From contig CP115556.1 in assembly GCA_030168595.1 (NCBI GenBank), positions 1,302,001 through 1,366,000 on the forward strand: a stretch of 64,000 nt of DNA, given 5' to 3'. Of the stretch, positions 1-8,475 are shown one piece after another. The translations under genes were made by a program, and so were the position numbers. Each line of letters opens with the position of its first letter. The first letter of the stretch is position 1. The notes beneath the pieces were generated by a model. That model saw nothing but the letters and a program-made list of their open reading frames with translations. It ran no database searches and was not told the DNA's origin. Origin of the DNA: Methanomassiliicoccales archaeon LGM-DZ1. Its GTDB lineage: Archaea > Thermoplasmatota > Thermoplasmata > Methanomassiliicoccales > Methanomethylophilaceae.

Positions 1-1
1 G

Positions 2-1102
2 TCCGAGCCCATAGGGAAGTTCCTGGAAGGCGGGAAGGACATCGTGTTCATCGTGAACGACGGAACCCGCCCGACCCCTACCGCCAAGGTCCTCGACGCC
101 CTCTCCAAGAGGATGGACCTCCGCGCCGCCAGGTACCTCATCGCCACCGGCACCCACCGCGCGCCCACCGAGGAGGAGTACCACAACATCTTCGGCTCCC
201 ATCTCGAGGAGCTCAGGGACAGGATCGTCGTCCACGACGCCAAGACCTCGGAGTGCGTGAACCTCGGGACCTCCAAGAACGGGACCCCCATGGAGGTCAA
301 CAAGATAGCCGTCGACGCCGACAGGCTGGTCATCATCACCTCGGTCGAGCCCCACTACTTCGCCGGCTGGACCGGGGGCAGGAAGTCCTTCCTCCCGGGC
401 GTCGCCTCGTACCGCACCGTCGAGGCCAACCACAGGATGGCGGTCGGCATGGACGCCCAGGCCCTGAAGCTCGAGGGCAACCCCGTCCACGAGGACATGA
501 TGGATGCCCTCGAGGTCGTCCGCGGGAAGAAGATATTCTCGATCCAGGTGGTCATGGACCGCCATCACAGCATCTACAAGGCCGCCTCCGGCGACCTCAA
601 TGCCGCCTTCGCCCAGGCCGTGAAGTGGGGGGAGGAGGTGTTCATCGTCCCGGTGCCGGAGAAGGCCGACATCGTCGTGACCGCCGCCCCCTACCCGATG
701 GACGTGGACCTCTACCAGTCCCAGAAGGCCCTCGACAACGGGAAATGGGCGCTGAAGAAGGGAGGCATAATGATCCTCGTCTCGAAGTGCCGCGAGGGCA
801 TCGGCAGCGATGCCTTCCTGAAGCAGCTCTCCACCTCGTCCGACCCGAAGGAGGTAATAGCCAACATCATGAAGGGCTACAAGCTGGGATACCACAAGGC
901 GGCCAAGATGGCTGAGATCGCGACCTGGGCCAGCATGTGGGCGGTCACCGACCTCGACCCGGAGCTGCTGAGGAAGGCCAACATAACCCCCAAGAAGAGC
1001 GTGGAGGAGGCCGTGAGGGACGCGCTCGCCCTGAAGCCCGAGGGCAGGCTCATCGTCCTCGCCGAGGGCAGCGTCACCATACCCAGGCCCATGAAGGAGT
1101 GA
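2..1102 (+). CDS. LarA-family (lactate racemase-like) protein, 5' end outside window
   Basis: The frame is open from base 2, so the start lies upstream and the N-terminus is missing. The visible part matches the nickel-pincer LarA/DUF2088 family: a TRPTPT motif followed by GTHRAPTEEEY, then HYFAGWTGGRKSFLPG, which corresponds to the catalytic glycine-rich segment of lactate racemase. LarA enzymes racemise 2-hydroxy acids with a pyridinium-dithiocarboxylate nickel cofactor. The substrate is not evident here and no larB, larC or larE is in view. An iron-sulfur protein gene starts 4 bp downstream, so the two are probably co-transcribed. Family assignment is firm; lactate specificity is inference. 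Confidence 0.85.
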   Translation, partial: SEPIGKFLEGGKDIVFIVNDGTRPTPTAKVLDALSKRMDLRAARYLIATGTHRAPTEEEYHNIFGSHLEELRDRIVVHDAKTSECVNLGTSKNGTPMEVNKIAVDADRLVIITSVEPHYFAGWTGGRKSFLPGVASYRTVEANHRMAVGMDAQALKLEGNPVHEDMMDALEVVRGKKIFSIQVVMDRHHSIYKAASGDLNAAFAQAVKWGEEVFIVPVPEKADIVVTAAPYPMDVDLYQSQKALDNGKWALKKGGIMILVSKCREGIGSDAFLKQLSTSSDPKEVIANIMKGYKLGYHKAAKMAEIATWASMWAVTDLDPELLRKANITPKKSVEEAVRDALALKPEGRLIVLAEGSVTIPRPMKE

Positions 1103-1106
1103 GAGC

Positions 1107-2237
1107 ATGTCAGGAAGCGTATTCACAACTGAGAAGATCGATATGGTGAGGGATGCCCTCAACACCTGCACCATGTGCGGGTTCTGCAAGAGCGTCTGCC
1201 CATCGTTCAAGGCCATCAACTGGGACACCGACCTGTCCCGCGGCCGCATAGTCATGACCTACGGCATTTCCGTCGGGCAGCTGAAGCCCGACGAGTCCGT
1301 GGTCAGGAGCATGTACACCTGCACCACCTGCGCGGACTGCGTCAGGAGATGCCCCTCCAAGGTGAAGATCGTCGACATCATCGAGCTCTGCAGGGCTGAC
1401 CTGGTCAGCAACGGCTTCGCGCTCCCCAAGCACAAGCAGATGTGCCAGAACATCATCGACCACAACAACCCGTTCGGCGAGGAGAAGTCTGTGGCCGAGG
1501 TCATGAAGGGATGGGGCTACGAGCCCCATAAGGCGCCCATCGCGTACTTCGCCGGGTGCACCGCGACCTACCGCGCCGTGAAGACGGCGAAGGCGTCCCT
1601 GTCCATCCTGAAGAAGCTCGGCGCGGACTTCACCACCCTGCCCGAGGTCTGCTGCGGGTCCGTCATGTCCCGCGTCGGATGGCCTGAGGAGGAGAGGCTG
1701 AAGCTCTACAGGAAGAACGTCGAGGCGATCGAGGCCCTCGGGGTCAAGACCCTGGTCCTCTCCTGCGCCGGATGCTACAGGATGTTCAAGGTCGAGTACC
1801 CCAAGTACCTGGGCGAGCTCCCCTTCGAGGTCAAGCACATCACCGAGTTCCTGGCCGGCAGGAAGCTCGACCTGACCCCGCTCGGGGACGCGACCGTGAC
1901 CTACCACGACCCGTGCCATCTCGGCCGCCACTGCGGCGTCTACGAGCCTCCCCGCGAGGTCATCGCGCAATTCCCCGGCGTGAAGTTCAAGGAGATGAAG
2001 TACAACCGCTCCACCAGCCATTGCTGTGGTGGAGGCGGAGGGGTGCGCGCCGCGTTCCCCGAGGAGGCCGCGCAGATCTCCAACACGCGCCTCGACGAGG
2101 CCTCGTTCGCCGACATCCTGGTGACCACCTGCCCGTTCTGCGTCACCAACCTGTCCGCCCAGGTGGGCGACAGGAAGCTCAAGGTCGTCGACCTGGCCGA
2201 ACTGGTGGACGAGCACCTGCAGCGACATGGACAATAA
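1107..2237 (+). CDS. HdrD/GlcF-like (Fe-S) oxidoreductase with two CCG domains
   Basis: This 376-aa protein has two 4Fe-4S ferredoxin motifs (C21, C24, C27, C31 and C72, C75, C78, C82), followed by two cysteine-rich CCG domains recognisable by EVCCGS and SHCCGG with their partner CxxC motifs (LSCAGC, TTCPFC). This is the layout of HdrD, GlcF and GlpC. In methanogens such proteins pass electrons to or from heterodisulfide; elsewhere they act with 2-hydroxy-acid dehydrogenases. Coupling to a LarA-like gene fits hydroxy-acid metabolism as well as a methanogenic role, and the sequence does not decide between them. It overlaps the next gene by 11 bp. Confidence 0.85.
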   Translation: MSGSVFTTEKIDMVRDALNTCTMCGFCKSVCPSFKAINWDTDLSRGRIVMTYGISVGQLKPDESVVRSMYTCTTCADCVRRCPSKVKIVDIIELCRADLVSNGFALPKHKQMCQNIIDHNNPFGEEKSVAEVMKGWGYEPHKAPIAYFAGCTATYRAVKTAKASLSILKKLGADFTTLPEVCCGSVMSRVGWPEEERLKLYRKNVEAIEALGVKTLVLSCAGCYRMFKVEYPKYLGELPFEVKHITEFLAGRKLDLTPLGDATVTYHDPCHLGRHCGVYEPPREVIAQFPGVKFKEMKYNRSTSHCCGGGGGVRAAFPEEAAQISNTRLDEASFADILVTTCPFCVTNLSAQVGDRKLKVVDLAELVDEHLQRHGQ

Positions 2238-3036
2238 GGCGTTCTTCAGAGGGGGGCGCCCGCGCCCCCTGGTCATGGGCATACTGAACGTCACCCCCGA
2301 CTCGTTCTCCGACGGGGGCAAGTGGAACGGCCCCGAGGCTGCCGTACGCCATGCTTTCGAGATGGTCGATGCCGGGGCCGATATGATCGATATCGGCGCG
2401 GAGTCCACCCGCCCCGGCGTCGTCGTCCCGGTCCCCGAGGCCGAGGAGCTGTCCAGGCTGATGCCCGTCCTGGAGAGGCTGATGCCCTCCCTGGACGTGC
2501 CGGTGTCGGTGGACACCTATAAGGCCGCGGTCGCCCGCGCCGCCGTCGGCGCCGGAGTATCGGTGATCAACGACGTCTCCGGCCTCGTCGATCCCGATAT
2601 GGCGCGCACGGCCGCGGAATGCGATGTCCCGCTGGTGATCATGGCCTCCTACGGGACCCCCGCGACGTTCAAGACCGACCAGATCTCCAAGGACGCGGTC
2701 TATTATGCGCTAGCCTTCATCAGGGAGAGGATCGCCGAGGCGGAGAGGGCGGGCGTGGATGCGGACGCTGTGATAACAGACCCGGGGGCCGGCTTCGGAT
2801 TCGATGCCGCCCAGAGCATGGAGCTCATACGCCGGTCGTCCGACTTCTCGTTCGGAGGGAGGTACCCGGTGCTCGTCGGGCCTTCCAGGAAGAGGTTCGT
2901 CTCAACCTTGTACCCGTCTATGGACAGGGACGAGGCTACGGCGGAGATCTGCGCGGTTGCCGCGGAGGCCGGGGCGGACATCGTCCGTGTGCACGATGTC
3001 GCCCGCACGGTCCGCAGGCTCTCCCGTCAGGACTGA
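2227..3036 (+). CDS. folP: dihydropteroate synthase family protein
   Basis: The 269-aa TIM-barrel protein carries the DHPS signatures VMGILNVTPDSFSDGG (about residues 17-32) and GADMIDIGAESTRPG, and a late GPSRKRF motif for pterin and pyrophosphate binding. DHPS condenses a hydroxymethyl-dihydropterin diphosphate with an aryl amine. In archaea the family serves folate or methanopterin-type pterin synthesis, and the exact amine substrate cannot be told here. The start lies inside the 3' end of the Fe-S gene, which implies translational coupling. Its 3' end overlaps the convergent membrane-protein gene by 10 bp. Confidence 0.88.
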   Translation: MDNKAFFRGGRPRPLVMGILNVTPDSFSDGGKWNGPEAAVRHAFEMVDAGADMIDIGAESTRPGVVVPVPEAEELSRLMPVLERLMPSLDVPVSVDTYKAAVARAAVGAGVSVINDVSGLVDPDMARTAAECDVPLVIMASYGTPATFKTDQISKDAVYYALAFIRERIAEAERAGVDADAVITDPGAGFGFDAAQSMELIRRSSDFSFGGRYPVLVGPSRKRFVSTLYPSMDRDEATAEICAVAAEAGADIVRVHDVARTVRRLSRQD

Positions 3037-3596
3037 TAGCCGTTCTTCTTCCTCTCGACGGCGGCCTCATGCTTCTTGCGGGCCCCGATGTACTCTCCCA
3101 CGGGGATTATGGCGCAGGCGGCGAAGACGACTGCGCCGAACTTGGCGATGCCCCTGACGCCGACCTCGATGCTCTCCAGGCCGGTGCCCTCGGCGACCGA
3201 TGGTATGGTCAGGCTGTCCGCCGCCGACCCGAAGATGATTATCAGCCATGCGGCGATGGCGATGCATCTGAGCACTCCTGCTACGAGCTTCCCCTTGCTG
3301 CCGGAGCCGAAATAAGTGCAGATGTTGGCGAGGACCAGCACCGGGATGTAACCGATCAGGGAGTTGAACACCAGCCCTCCGGGGCTGAGCATGTCCTTCA
3401 TGTCCCCGCTGAGGCTGAACGCATCATCGAAGGTCCCGGACTCGAAGTACGAGGCGATCATCAGCAGGAGCACGATGACGATAGCGGTCTCGATCACCGA
3501 GAACACGATCCTGCGGACGACCCTCGATACGCTGTTCAGGTAGGGAGCGTCCTTCTTCTTCTGCTCCTCGATCTCCTTCTTGTTCTCAGAGCTCAT
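3027..3596 (-). CDS. membrane protein, about four TM segments
   Basis: I do not recognise this 189-aa protein. A charged N-terminus rich in Lys and Glu (residues 1-20) is followed by hydrophobic stretches near residues 32-50, 72-92, 102-120 and 148-168. The start chosen is the ATG overlapping the upstream gene's stop by 4 bp (ATGA); a longer frame upstream has low-complexity Arg-rich sequence typical of a shadow. It forms a two-gene operon with the secreted or anchored protein encoded at 3593-4462. Confidence 0.7.
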   Translation of the reverse strand: MSSENKKEIEEQKKKDAPYLNSVSRVVRRIVFSVIETAIVIVLLLMIASYFESGTFDDAFSLSGDMKDMLSPGGLVFNSLIGYIPVLVLANICTYFGSGSKGKLVAGVLRCIAIAAWLIIIFGSAADSLTIPSVAEGTGLESIEVGVRGIAKFGAVVFAACAIIPVGEYIGARKKHEAAVERKKNGYQS

Positions 3597-4462
3597 GATG
3601 CCGCCCCGTAGAATGCCTCGATCATGTCCGCGAACGCTTCCGCCTGAGCCTGGGTCATCGTGTATGATCCGGTCCCTGACCCGGAATAAGATATCGTTAC
3701 GGTGTCTTCCGAGGAGAGGCTGTCGAGGAGACTGCGGACGCTGTCGTATGCAGTTTCCCCGTTCCCGGATGCGGAGAAGGTGACGGTCTTCCCGTCGTCG
3801 GAGACGTTCAGGAGGAAGGCTGCGTCGCATCCGTCTATCGAGATGGCGCAGTTCCCGGAACTGTCGCAGACGCTCTTCGCGATGTCCGACACGGACTTGG
3901 TGAAGCTTCCGCTTGGGACTGTCACCGTCATTGTCGCGCTGTCCCCGCTGCTCTCCATCGAGACCCCGCCCCCGAAGCCCATGTCGACCCTCAGGTTGAG
4001 TCCCAGATCGATGAACTTCTCGTTCATGAAATTGAGGTAGGAGAAGCTCAGTTTGGCCAGTACCGGTGTCTTGATCTCCCCGCTGTCCGAGTTCGAGCCC
4101 AGGCTGGCCAGGATGACGTAGGCGGGAACCGACATCTCCGCCTGCTCGGTGCGCGTGATGGAATCGGCCTTTACCGTTCCCACGTCGATGGTCCCCAGAT
4201 AATAGCTTCCGCCGTCCGCGGCCAGGGAGAGCTCTATGGACACGTCCTCGATATCGGAGGGCATATGGGAGTCTATCAGGAAACTTTGGGCTTTTATGCT
4301 GACGTTCATCCCGTCGCCGCTGATTTCGGTCGAGGTCTCTCCGTCCGTGCTGATCTCTATCGGAGGATATTCCGACGGGACGGCCTCGGAGAATATGCCG
4401 TACCCGCAGGCGATGATGACCGCTGCGGCGATGATCTCGGCTATGAGCTTAGGGCCGTTCAT
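3593..4462 (-). CDS. exported or membrane-anchored hypothetical protein
   Basis: The 289-aa protein has one N-terminal hydrophobic segment (about residues 4-26) acting as signal or anchor, then an extracytoplasmic domain rich in Ser, Thr, Asp and Gly. Two Cys lie close together (CDSSGNC), with another in DGCDAAF. No known domain is evident. Start: ATG at 4462; upstream sequence in the same frame looks non-coding. It is translationally coupled to the four-TM protein downstream, which suggests a membrane complex, but the function is unknown. Confidence 0.7.
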   Translation of the reverse strand: MNGPKLIAEIIAAAVIIACGYGIFSEAVPSEYPPIEISTDGETSTEISGDGMNVSIKAQSFLIDSHMPSDIEDVSIELSLAADGGSYYLGTIDVGTVKADSITRTEQAEMSVPAYVILASLGSNSDSGEIKTPVLAKLSFSYLNFMNEKFIDLGLNLRVDMGFGGGVSMESSGDSATMTVTVPSGSFTKSVSDIAKSVCDSSGNCAISIDGCDAAFLLNVSDDGKTVTFSASGNGETAYDSVRSLLDSLSSEDTVTISYSGSGTGSYTMTQAQAEAFADMIEAFYGAAS

Positions 4463-4517
4463 GACCGAATATCGCGGACATGACTTAATACCATGTGCCC
4501 GAAATGTCGCGATTGAA

Positions 4518-4715
4518 TCAGAAAATGTACCCCAGGATGAGGATGGTGACGGCGCCTCCGACGGCCAGCACGGCGGCCAGGGCATTGTTCCTCTTCTCTT
4601 TCGCGATCCTCTTCTGGTCCTTGCTGTAGCAGTCCATGCAGCAGTAGGCCATATCGAAAGGGACGGCGCGTCCGCAGTACCTGCAGTGGTCGTGCGGAGG
4701 GAGATCGGCGGGCAT
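4518..4715 (-). CDS. small zinc-ribbon membrane protein (DUF2116-like)
   Basis: This 65-aa protein has a zinc ribbon (CRYCGRAVPFD, then YCCMDC) in its first half, a basic linker and one C-terminal TM helix. That matches the archaeal DUF2116 type of tail-anchored zinc-ribbon proteins of unknown role. The start is fixed by a TATA-like element 23-33 nt upstream, which predicts a nearly leaderless mRNA. Confidence 0.75.
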   Translation of the reverse strand: MPADLPPHDHCRYCGRAVPFDMAYCCMDCYSKDQKRIAKEKRNNALAAVLAVGGAVTILILGYIF

Positions 4716-4737
4716 GTTCCCTTGGATGCAGTACTTT

Positions 4738-4748
4738 GATTTATATGC
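4738..4748 (-). promoter_or_regulatory. TATA-like promoter, possibly bidirectional
   Basis: An AT-rich TATA-like stretch (tttatat on the plus strand) sits about 27 nt before the ATG of the zinc-ribbon gene and about 30 nt before the divergent ATG at 4774. The spacing suits archaeal leaderless transcription in either direction. Confidence 0.5.
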
Positions 4749-4815
4749 CGGGGCCGTTCCTTCATAAGACGGTATGGGAGACTGCCCGGCAGGTCCGGGA
4801 GGAGATAGGATAGAG

Positions 4816-5055
4816 ATGGTATGCTTGACGTTGGTCAACGCCGCGGACGGTTCCGAGATGGTGCTGTCCGCTTCGGGCGACAGCATGGAGAGATGCATCA
4901 GGAACTATTGGGCCGGCGAGGATTGCCTGGTCAGGGACGGCGTGAGGATAGTGCCTCCGGGAAGCGGTTCCGTTCTGCGCGACGGGTCCGTCCTCTCCAT
5001 GGTGCCCAACCCGACCGTGCGAGGGGGACCATGGCACGCATGGACATCCTCGTGA
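4816..5055 (+). CDS. small protein, possible ubiquitin-like beta-grasp fold
   Basis: The 79-aa protein begins with a strand-turn-strand (VCLTLVNAADGSEMVLSA), continues with a helix (DSMERCIRNYW) and further strands, and has the phrase VLRDGSVLSMV that resembles the 'degSvLhlv' end of ubiquitin-like folds. It ends TVRGGPWHAWTSS, so a Gly-Gly lies nine residues from the C-terminus. An in-frame ATG at 4774 is an alternative start; 4816 is preferred because of the upstream GGAGG and the fold boundary. It overlaps the next gene by 25 bp. The fold call rests on pattern only. Confidence 0.5.
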   Translation: MVCLTLVNAADGSEMVLSASGDSMERCIRNYWAGEDCLVRDGVRIVPPGSGSVLRDGSVLSMVPNPTVRGGPWHAWTSS

Positions 5056-5393
5056 ACGAGAGCGCCATGGCGGCGCTCGCCGACATCGGTAACGGCGCGT
5101 TCGACAGCGGGGAGGATGTGCAGGGGGTCCTCAGAGGCACCCTCGGGGACCCTGCAACGATACGCTCGGCCGAGGTCTCCGCAGACCTGGCGGCGCCGGG
5201 CGCCGTGGGGTGGTTCCTCGCCTTCGGGAGCGGCAACCTGCCGTCCGCGGAGGACGAGGCGCGCCTCTCCGCCGGGTTCCGGAGGAGGCATTTCGCCGCC
5301 CTGATCGACCCGTCGGCATCGTCGATAACGTTCCTCATCATCGAGGGCGGGAAGGCGAGGTCTGCGAGGGCGGCCGTCCTGGAAGGCGTCTGA
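5031..5393 (+). CDS. JAB/MPN-like protein lacking the metal-binding His pair
   Basis: The 120-aa protein has an order resembling JAB1/MPN (JAMM) domains: an EDVQGVLRG segment like the E-x-cGfLlG strand, then GWFLAFG in the place of GWyHSHP, then a PSAED like the S-x-x-D of the motif. Both histidines of the HxH are replaced, so an active zinc isopeptidase is unlikely. It overlaps the small beta-grasp-like gene upstream and is convergent with hxlB, one base apart. The assignment is inference; it could instead be an unrelated small alpha/beta protein. Confidence 0.45.
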   Translation: MARMDILVNESAMAALADIGNGAFDSGEDVQGVLRGTLGDPATIRSAEVSADLAAPGAVGWFLAFGSGNLPSAEDEARLSAGFRRRHFAALIDPSASSITFLIIEGGKARSARAAVLEGV

Positions 5394-5394
5394 C

Positions 5395-5937
5395 TCAGAC
5401 CCAGATGGCATGGTTGGAGCGCATGGCGCCCTCGTCGGTGTCCATGCGCCTCATGAGGTCTGGCACCAGGCAGTCGAAGAAGACCAGCGCCGAATCCTCG
5501 AAGAGAGTTCCCAGCGGGGCCATGCTCCCGCTGCGGGCGTCCTTCTCTGGTTCGATGAAAATGCAGCAGTCTGCCAGCCTCGCGAGCTTGCAGTCGCGGT
5601 TGGCGGTGACCGCTATGACCTCGGACCCCAGGCGCTTGGCTATCTCGGCCGTCCTGGTCACCGACATGGTGTGGCCGGTGTTGGATATCAGGATGACGAT
5701 GTCGCCCTTCCCGATTATAGGGGTGGTCATGTCACCCACGAAGTAAACGCGGAGACCCAGCTGTACCAGGCGGACGGCGAACATCTGCCCCACGAGGCCG
5801 GACCTCCCCGCTCCGAATATGAAGATCCTCTTGGCCTCCAATATGGAGACGGTGAGCCTCTCGGTGTCCCCGGGAGGTATGCGCGACAGGGTCTCCCTGA
5901 TCTTGGTCTCGAGGTAGTCGATGCTGTCCAACTTCAC
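5395..5937 (-). CDS. hxlB: 6-phospho-3-hexuloisomerase (SIS domain)
   Basis: The 180-aa SIS-domain protein has IFIFGAGRSGLVGQMFAVRL near residues 38-57 and ISNTGHTMSV, both diagnostic of PHI. The enzyme interconverts arabino-3-hexulose 6-phosphate and fructose 6-phosphate in the ribulose monophosphate route, which many archaea run in reverse to make ribulose 5-phosphate. No hexulose-phosphate synthase gene is adjacent. It overlaps the upstream TIM-barrel gene by 4 bp, so they form an operon. Confidence 0.88.
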   Translation of the reverse strand: MKLDSIDYLETKIRETLSRIPPGDTERLTVSILEAKRIFIFGAGRSGLVGQMFAVRLVQLGLRVYFVGDMTTPIIGKGDIVILISNTGHTMSVTRTAEIAKRLGSEVIAVTANRDCKLARLADCCIFIEPEKDARSGSMAPLGTLFEDSALVFFDCLVPDLMRRMDTDEGAMRSNHAIWV

Positions 5938-7094
5938 TCACTGTCTGCCTCATCGTTGGGATCGGCGGGAGCGAGCTCCCCGTCAGCGATGGCCTCGGCC
6001 TGCAGCTCCCTGCGCTTCTCCTTGAGCTGCTTGGCTGCCTTCTTGGAGAGCACCCTCTCGGTGAGGGTCCTCATGTAGACTGCATCGTGCTCGAGGAGGG
6101 GCGAATCGGAGATCATGGTGATCTCCGGCATGTGCTCGGCGAGAGCCTCGGCGACCTTCTCGAACTTTATCTCCCCTTTCTTTATGGGGGTGTACCATTT
6201 CTCGTTCCCTTCTCCGTCGGACTCCACATTGGAGAAGTCGGCGTAGATGTTACCGAAGTCCTTGTAGAAGGGCTCGAACTGCTCTATCAGGCTGTAGTAG
6301 TCCTCGGCCTCGGAGAGCGAGTCCTTGGTCCTCGCCTGATAGTGGGCGAAGTTGAGGACCGGGTAGACGAAGCCTTTCAGGTCGCGCGTCCCGCAGATGT
6401 CGAGGAGCTCCTCGAGCGATCCCCAGACGTTGCTGTTCCCGGTGATCTCGATGCCGATCCTCGGGGTGAGCCCCTCAGATTTCCACCATCTCTTGAGGTC
6501 CTTGAGGTTGGAGACGATCCTGCTCTTGGCGTGCTTGGGGTTGTCCCCGCCGTAGGGGCCGAGGTTGGTGACCACGAGGGTCCCTCCCAGGGCGTTGAGC
6601 ACCGCGCCGCAGTTCTGGAGGATGGTGAAGCTCCTCATGGCGGGGGTCTCCTCGGGCATCTCGTCCGGGTCGGCCGGCTCCTCGTTCCCGAACAGGTCCC
6701 CGTCGAGGGCCATGTAGTAGGGCGTGTGGACCGAGAGGGATACATCGTGCCTCTTGGCCATCCTGCCGAGGGAGTAGAGGTCGTTGTAGCACGGGGCGAG
6801 GCAGTAGTTCATGAACAGCAGGTTGTCCTCCTCGTCGATGGGGATCTCGGGGTCGTAGGAGACGCCCTCCTCGCCTTTGTCGACGGCGATGACGAAGCCC
6901 GAGTCGGAATCGAGCTCCTTCAGGGTCTTCCCTATCTCCTCGTCCTCGGGAGCGCGGAAATCGGTGTTGGGCCTGACCATCTGGATCTCCATGGCCGTGA
7001 GCGCCAGGCTGTGGATGTCCTCGATTCCGTCTTTCAGAGTGCGTCCTTTGCACGACAGCGGGATTCCTGCGGGTCCGTATCTTATCATGGCCAA
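5934..7094 (-). CDS. AP-endonuclease/xylose-isomerase-type TIM-barrel protein
   Basis: The 386-aa protein has the endonuclease IV-like order: an N-terminal YGPAGIPLS, then SVHTPYYMAL (metal His), GGTLVVTNLG, PRIGIEITG with the conserved Glu, and a late MISDSPLLE. It closely resembles archaeal deoxyribonuclease IV-like proteins with a C-terminal basic and acidic tail (residues about 345-386). The role may be abasic-site repair or sugar isomerisation. The start could be the Met at 7088 rather than 7094. Its operon partner is hxlB. Confidence 0.75.
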   Translation of the reverse strand: MAMIRYGPAGIPLSCKGRTLKDGIEDIHSLALTAMEIQMVRPNTDFRAPEDEEIGKTLKELDSDSGFVIAVDKGEEGVSYDPEIPIDEEDNLLFMNYCLAPCYNDLYSLGRMAKRHDVSLSVHTPYYMALDGDLFGNEEPADPDEMPEETPAMRSFTILQNCGAVLNALGGTLVVTNLGPYGGDNPKHAKSRIVSNLKDLKRWWKSEGLTPRIGIEITGNSNVWGSLEELLDICGTRDLKGFVYPVLNFAHYQARTKDSLSEAEDYYSLIEQFEPFYKDFGNIYADFSNVESDGEGNEKWYTPIKKGEIKFEKVAEALAEHMPEITMISDSPLLEHDAVYMRTLTERVLSKKAAKQLKEKRRELQAEAIADGELAPADPNDEADSE

Positions 7095-7201
7095 TCACCC
7101 TACAAACAAGGCGCCGATGGGCTATGATTATATCTAATTCACGGTTCAGGCACTGTCCAAGATTCTCGTTCATTTATAAAGAAAATAAACCTGGGAGGCG
7201 C

Positions 7202-7214
7202 ATATCTTTAAATG
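7202..7214 (+). promoter_or_regulatory. TATA box of the ribosomal operon
   Basis: The sequence atatctttaaatg lies about 50 nt before the rpl18e ATG, giving a short 5' leader of roughly 20-25 nt. No other TATA-like stretch lies closer. Confidence 0.55.
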
Positions 7215-7261
7215 GAAGACCGTCATAGGAGCCCTCTACCCAATGTCGGGAGAGTCAGAAA

Positions 7262-7630
7262 ATGAGCAACACTTGTTCAAAGACCAACCCCCAACTGGTT
7301 GCCCTGATCTCTGATCTGAAGGCTGCCACGAGGGAAGATCCGAAGGCTGCTATCTGGCGAGACATAGCGCTCCGGCTTGAAGCACCCAGCAGGGTGTGGG
7401 CCGAGGCGAACCTCAGCAAGATAGAGAAGTATGCGCAGGACGGAGAGACCGTCATCGTTCCGGGGAAGGTCCTCGGTGCGGGCGAGATGACCAAGAAGGT
7501 CACCGTCGCAGCCTACAGCTTCAGTGCGAAGGCGGAGGCGGCCATCGTCGCCGCCGGCGGGAAAGCGATCACCATCAGGGAACTGCTCGCGCAGAACCCT
7601 AAGGGCTCGAAAGTTAGGATCCTGGGGTGA
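7262..7630 (+). CDS. rpl18e: ribosomal protein L18e (eL18)
   Basis: The 122-aa protein matches archaeal eL18: KTNPQLVALISDLK near the N-terminus, WRDIALRLEAPSR in the middle and VIVPGKVLGAGEM. Length is normal. It opens the conserved archaeal cluster L18e-L13-S9-RpoN, with 4 bp between its stop and rpl13. Confidence 0.95.
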   Translation: MSNTCSKTNPQLVALISDLKAATREDPKAAIWRDIALRLEAPSRVWAEANLSKIEKYAQDGETVIVPGKVLGAGEMTKKVTVAAYSFSAKAEAAIVAAGGKAITIRELLAQNPKGSKVRILG

Positions 7631-7634
7631 ACGA

Positions 7635-8063
7635 ATGGTTACTGTTATCGACGGAAAGGGCCTCATCTACGGAAGGCTCGCAAGCTACGTCGCCGACCAG
7701 ATCCTCGCCGGAGAGGAGGTCGTCGTCCTCAACGCAGAGCAGATCATCATCACGGGCGACCCTGCTGAGATCTTCAAGGATTTCAAGCACAAGGTCGAGA
7801 TCGGAGAGGCCGCTTCCAGGAGGAAAGGTCCCTTCTATCCCCGCCGCGCAGACCTTCTGTTCAAGAGGTGCGTCAGGGGCATGATCCCCTGGATGACCAC
7901 CACCGGAAGGGAAGCGTTCAGGCGCCTCCACGTGTTCGTCGGAACTCCCAAGCAGTTCAACGACGCGGAGGTCCAGGTCCCCGAGACCGCGAAGAAAGCG
8001 ATCAACTGCAAGTATGTGACCCTGGGTCAGATCTCCGAGCACCTCGGATCTAATGTTAGGTGA
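7635..8063 (+). CDS. rpl13: ribosomal protein uL13
   Basis: The 142-aa protein shows the uL13 motifs IDGKGLIYGRLASYVA and RGMIPWMTTTGREAF. The ATG at 7635 follows the rpl18e stop by four bases; a longer in-frame extension upstream overlaps rpl18e and is not needed. Confidence 0.95.
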   Translation: MVTVIDGKGLIYGRLASYVADQILAGEEVVVLNAEQIIITGDPAEIFKDFKHKVEIGEAASRRKGPFYPRRADLLFKRCVRGMIPWMTTTGREAFRRLHVFVGTPKQFNDAEVQVPETAKKAINCKYVTLGQISEHLGSNVR

Positions 8064-8067
8064 TTAA

Positions 8068-8466
8068 ATGGACGCAGTCAACACCAGTGGAAAGAGGAAG
8101 TCCGCGATCGCCAGGGCAGTCGTGAAGGAGGGCACCGGAAAGGTCGTCATCAACAAGATCCCCCTCGCGATCTACTCCCCTGAGCTTGCAAGGCTCAAGA
8201 TCGAGGAGCCCCTGCAGCTAGTGCCCGAGAAGGCATCCAAGGTCGACATCTCCGTGTCCGTCCAGGGCGGAGGGGTCATGGGACAGGCGGCGGCCGTCAG
8301 GACCGCCATCGCCCGCGGCCTCGTCGACTATTACAAGGATGACGAACTCGAGGCTGTCCTCAAGGCATACGACAGGTCCCTGCTCATCAACGATGACAGG
8401 CGCAAACTGCCCAAGAAGCCTATGGGACGCGGCGCTCGTGCCAAGAAGCAGAAGTCGTACCGTTGA
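8068..8466 (+). CDS. rps9: ribosomal protein uS9
   Basis: The 132-aa protein has the S9 motifs TSGKRKSAIARAVV and GGGVMGQAAAVRTAIARGL, and the basic C-terminus ending KKQKSYR, whose tail reaches the P-site tRNA in ribosomes. It sits in the ribosomal operon. Confidence 0.95.
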   Translation: MDAVNTSGKRKSAIARAVVKEGTGKVVINKIPLAIYSPELARLKIEEPLQLVPEKASKVDISVSVQGGGVMGQAAAVRTAIARGLVDYYKDDELEAVLKAYDRSLLINDDRRKLPKKPMGRGARAKKQKSYR

Positions 8467-8475
8467 GATGGTTGC

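Noticed and set aside
1110-2516. 468-codon open frame on the minus strand
   Set aside because: It lies antisense to the Fe-S and folP genes; composition and low complexity fit a GC-rich shadow frame.
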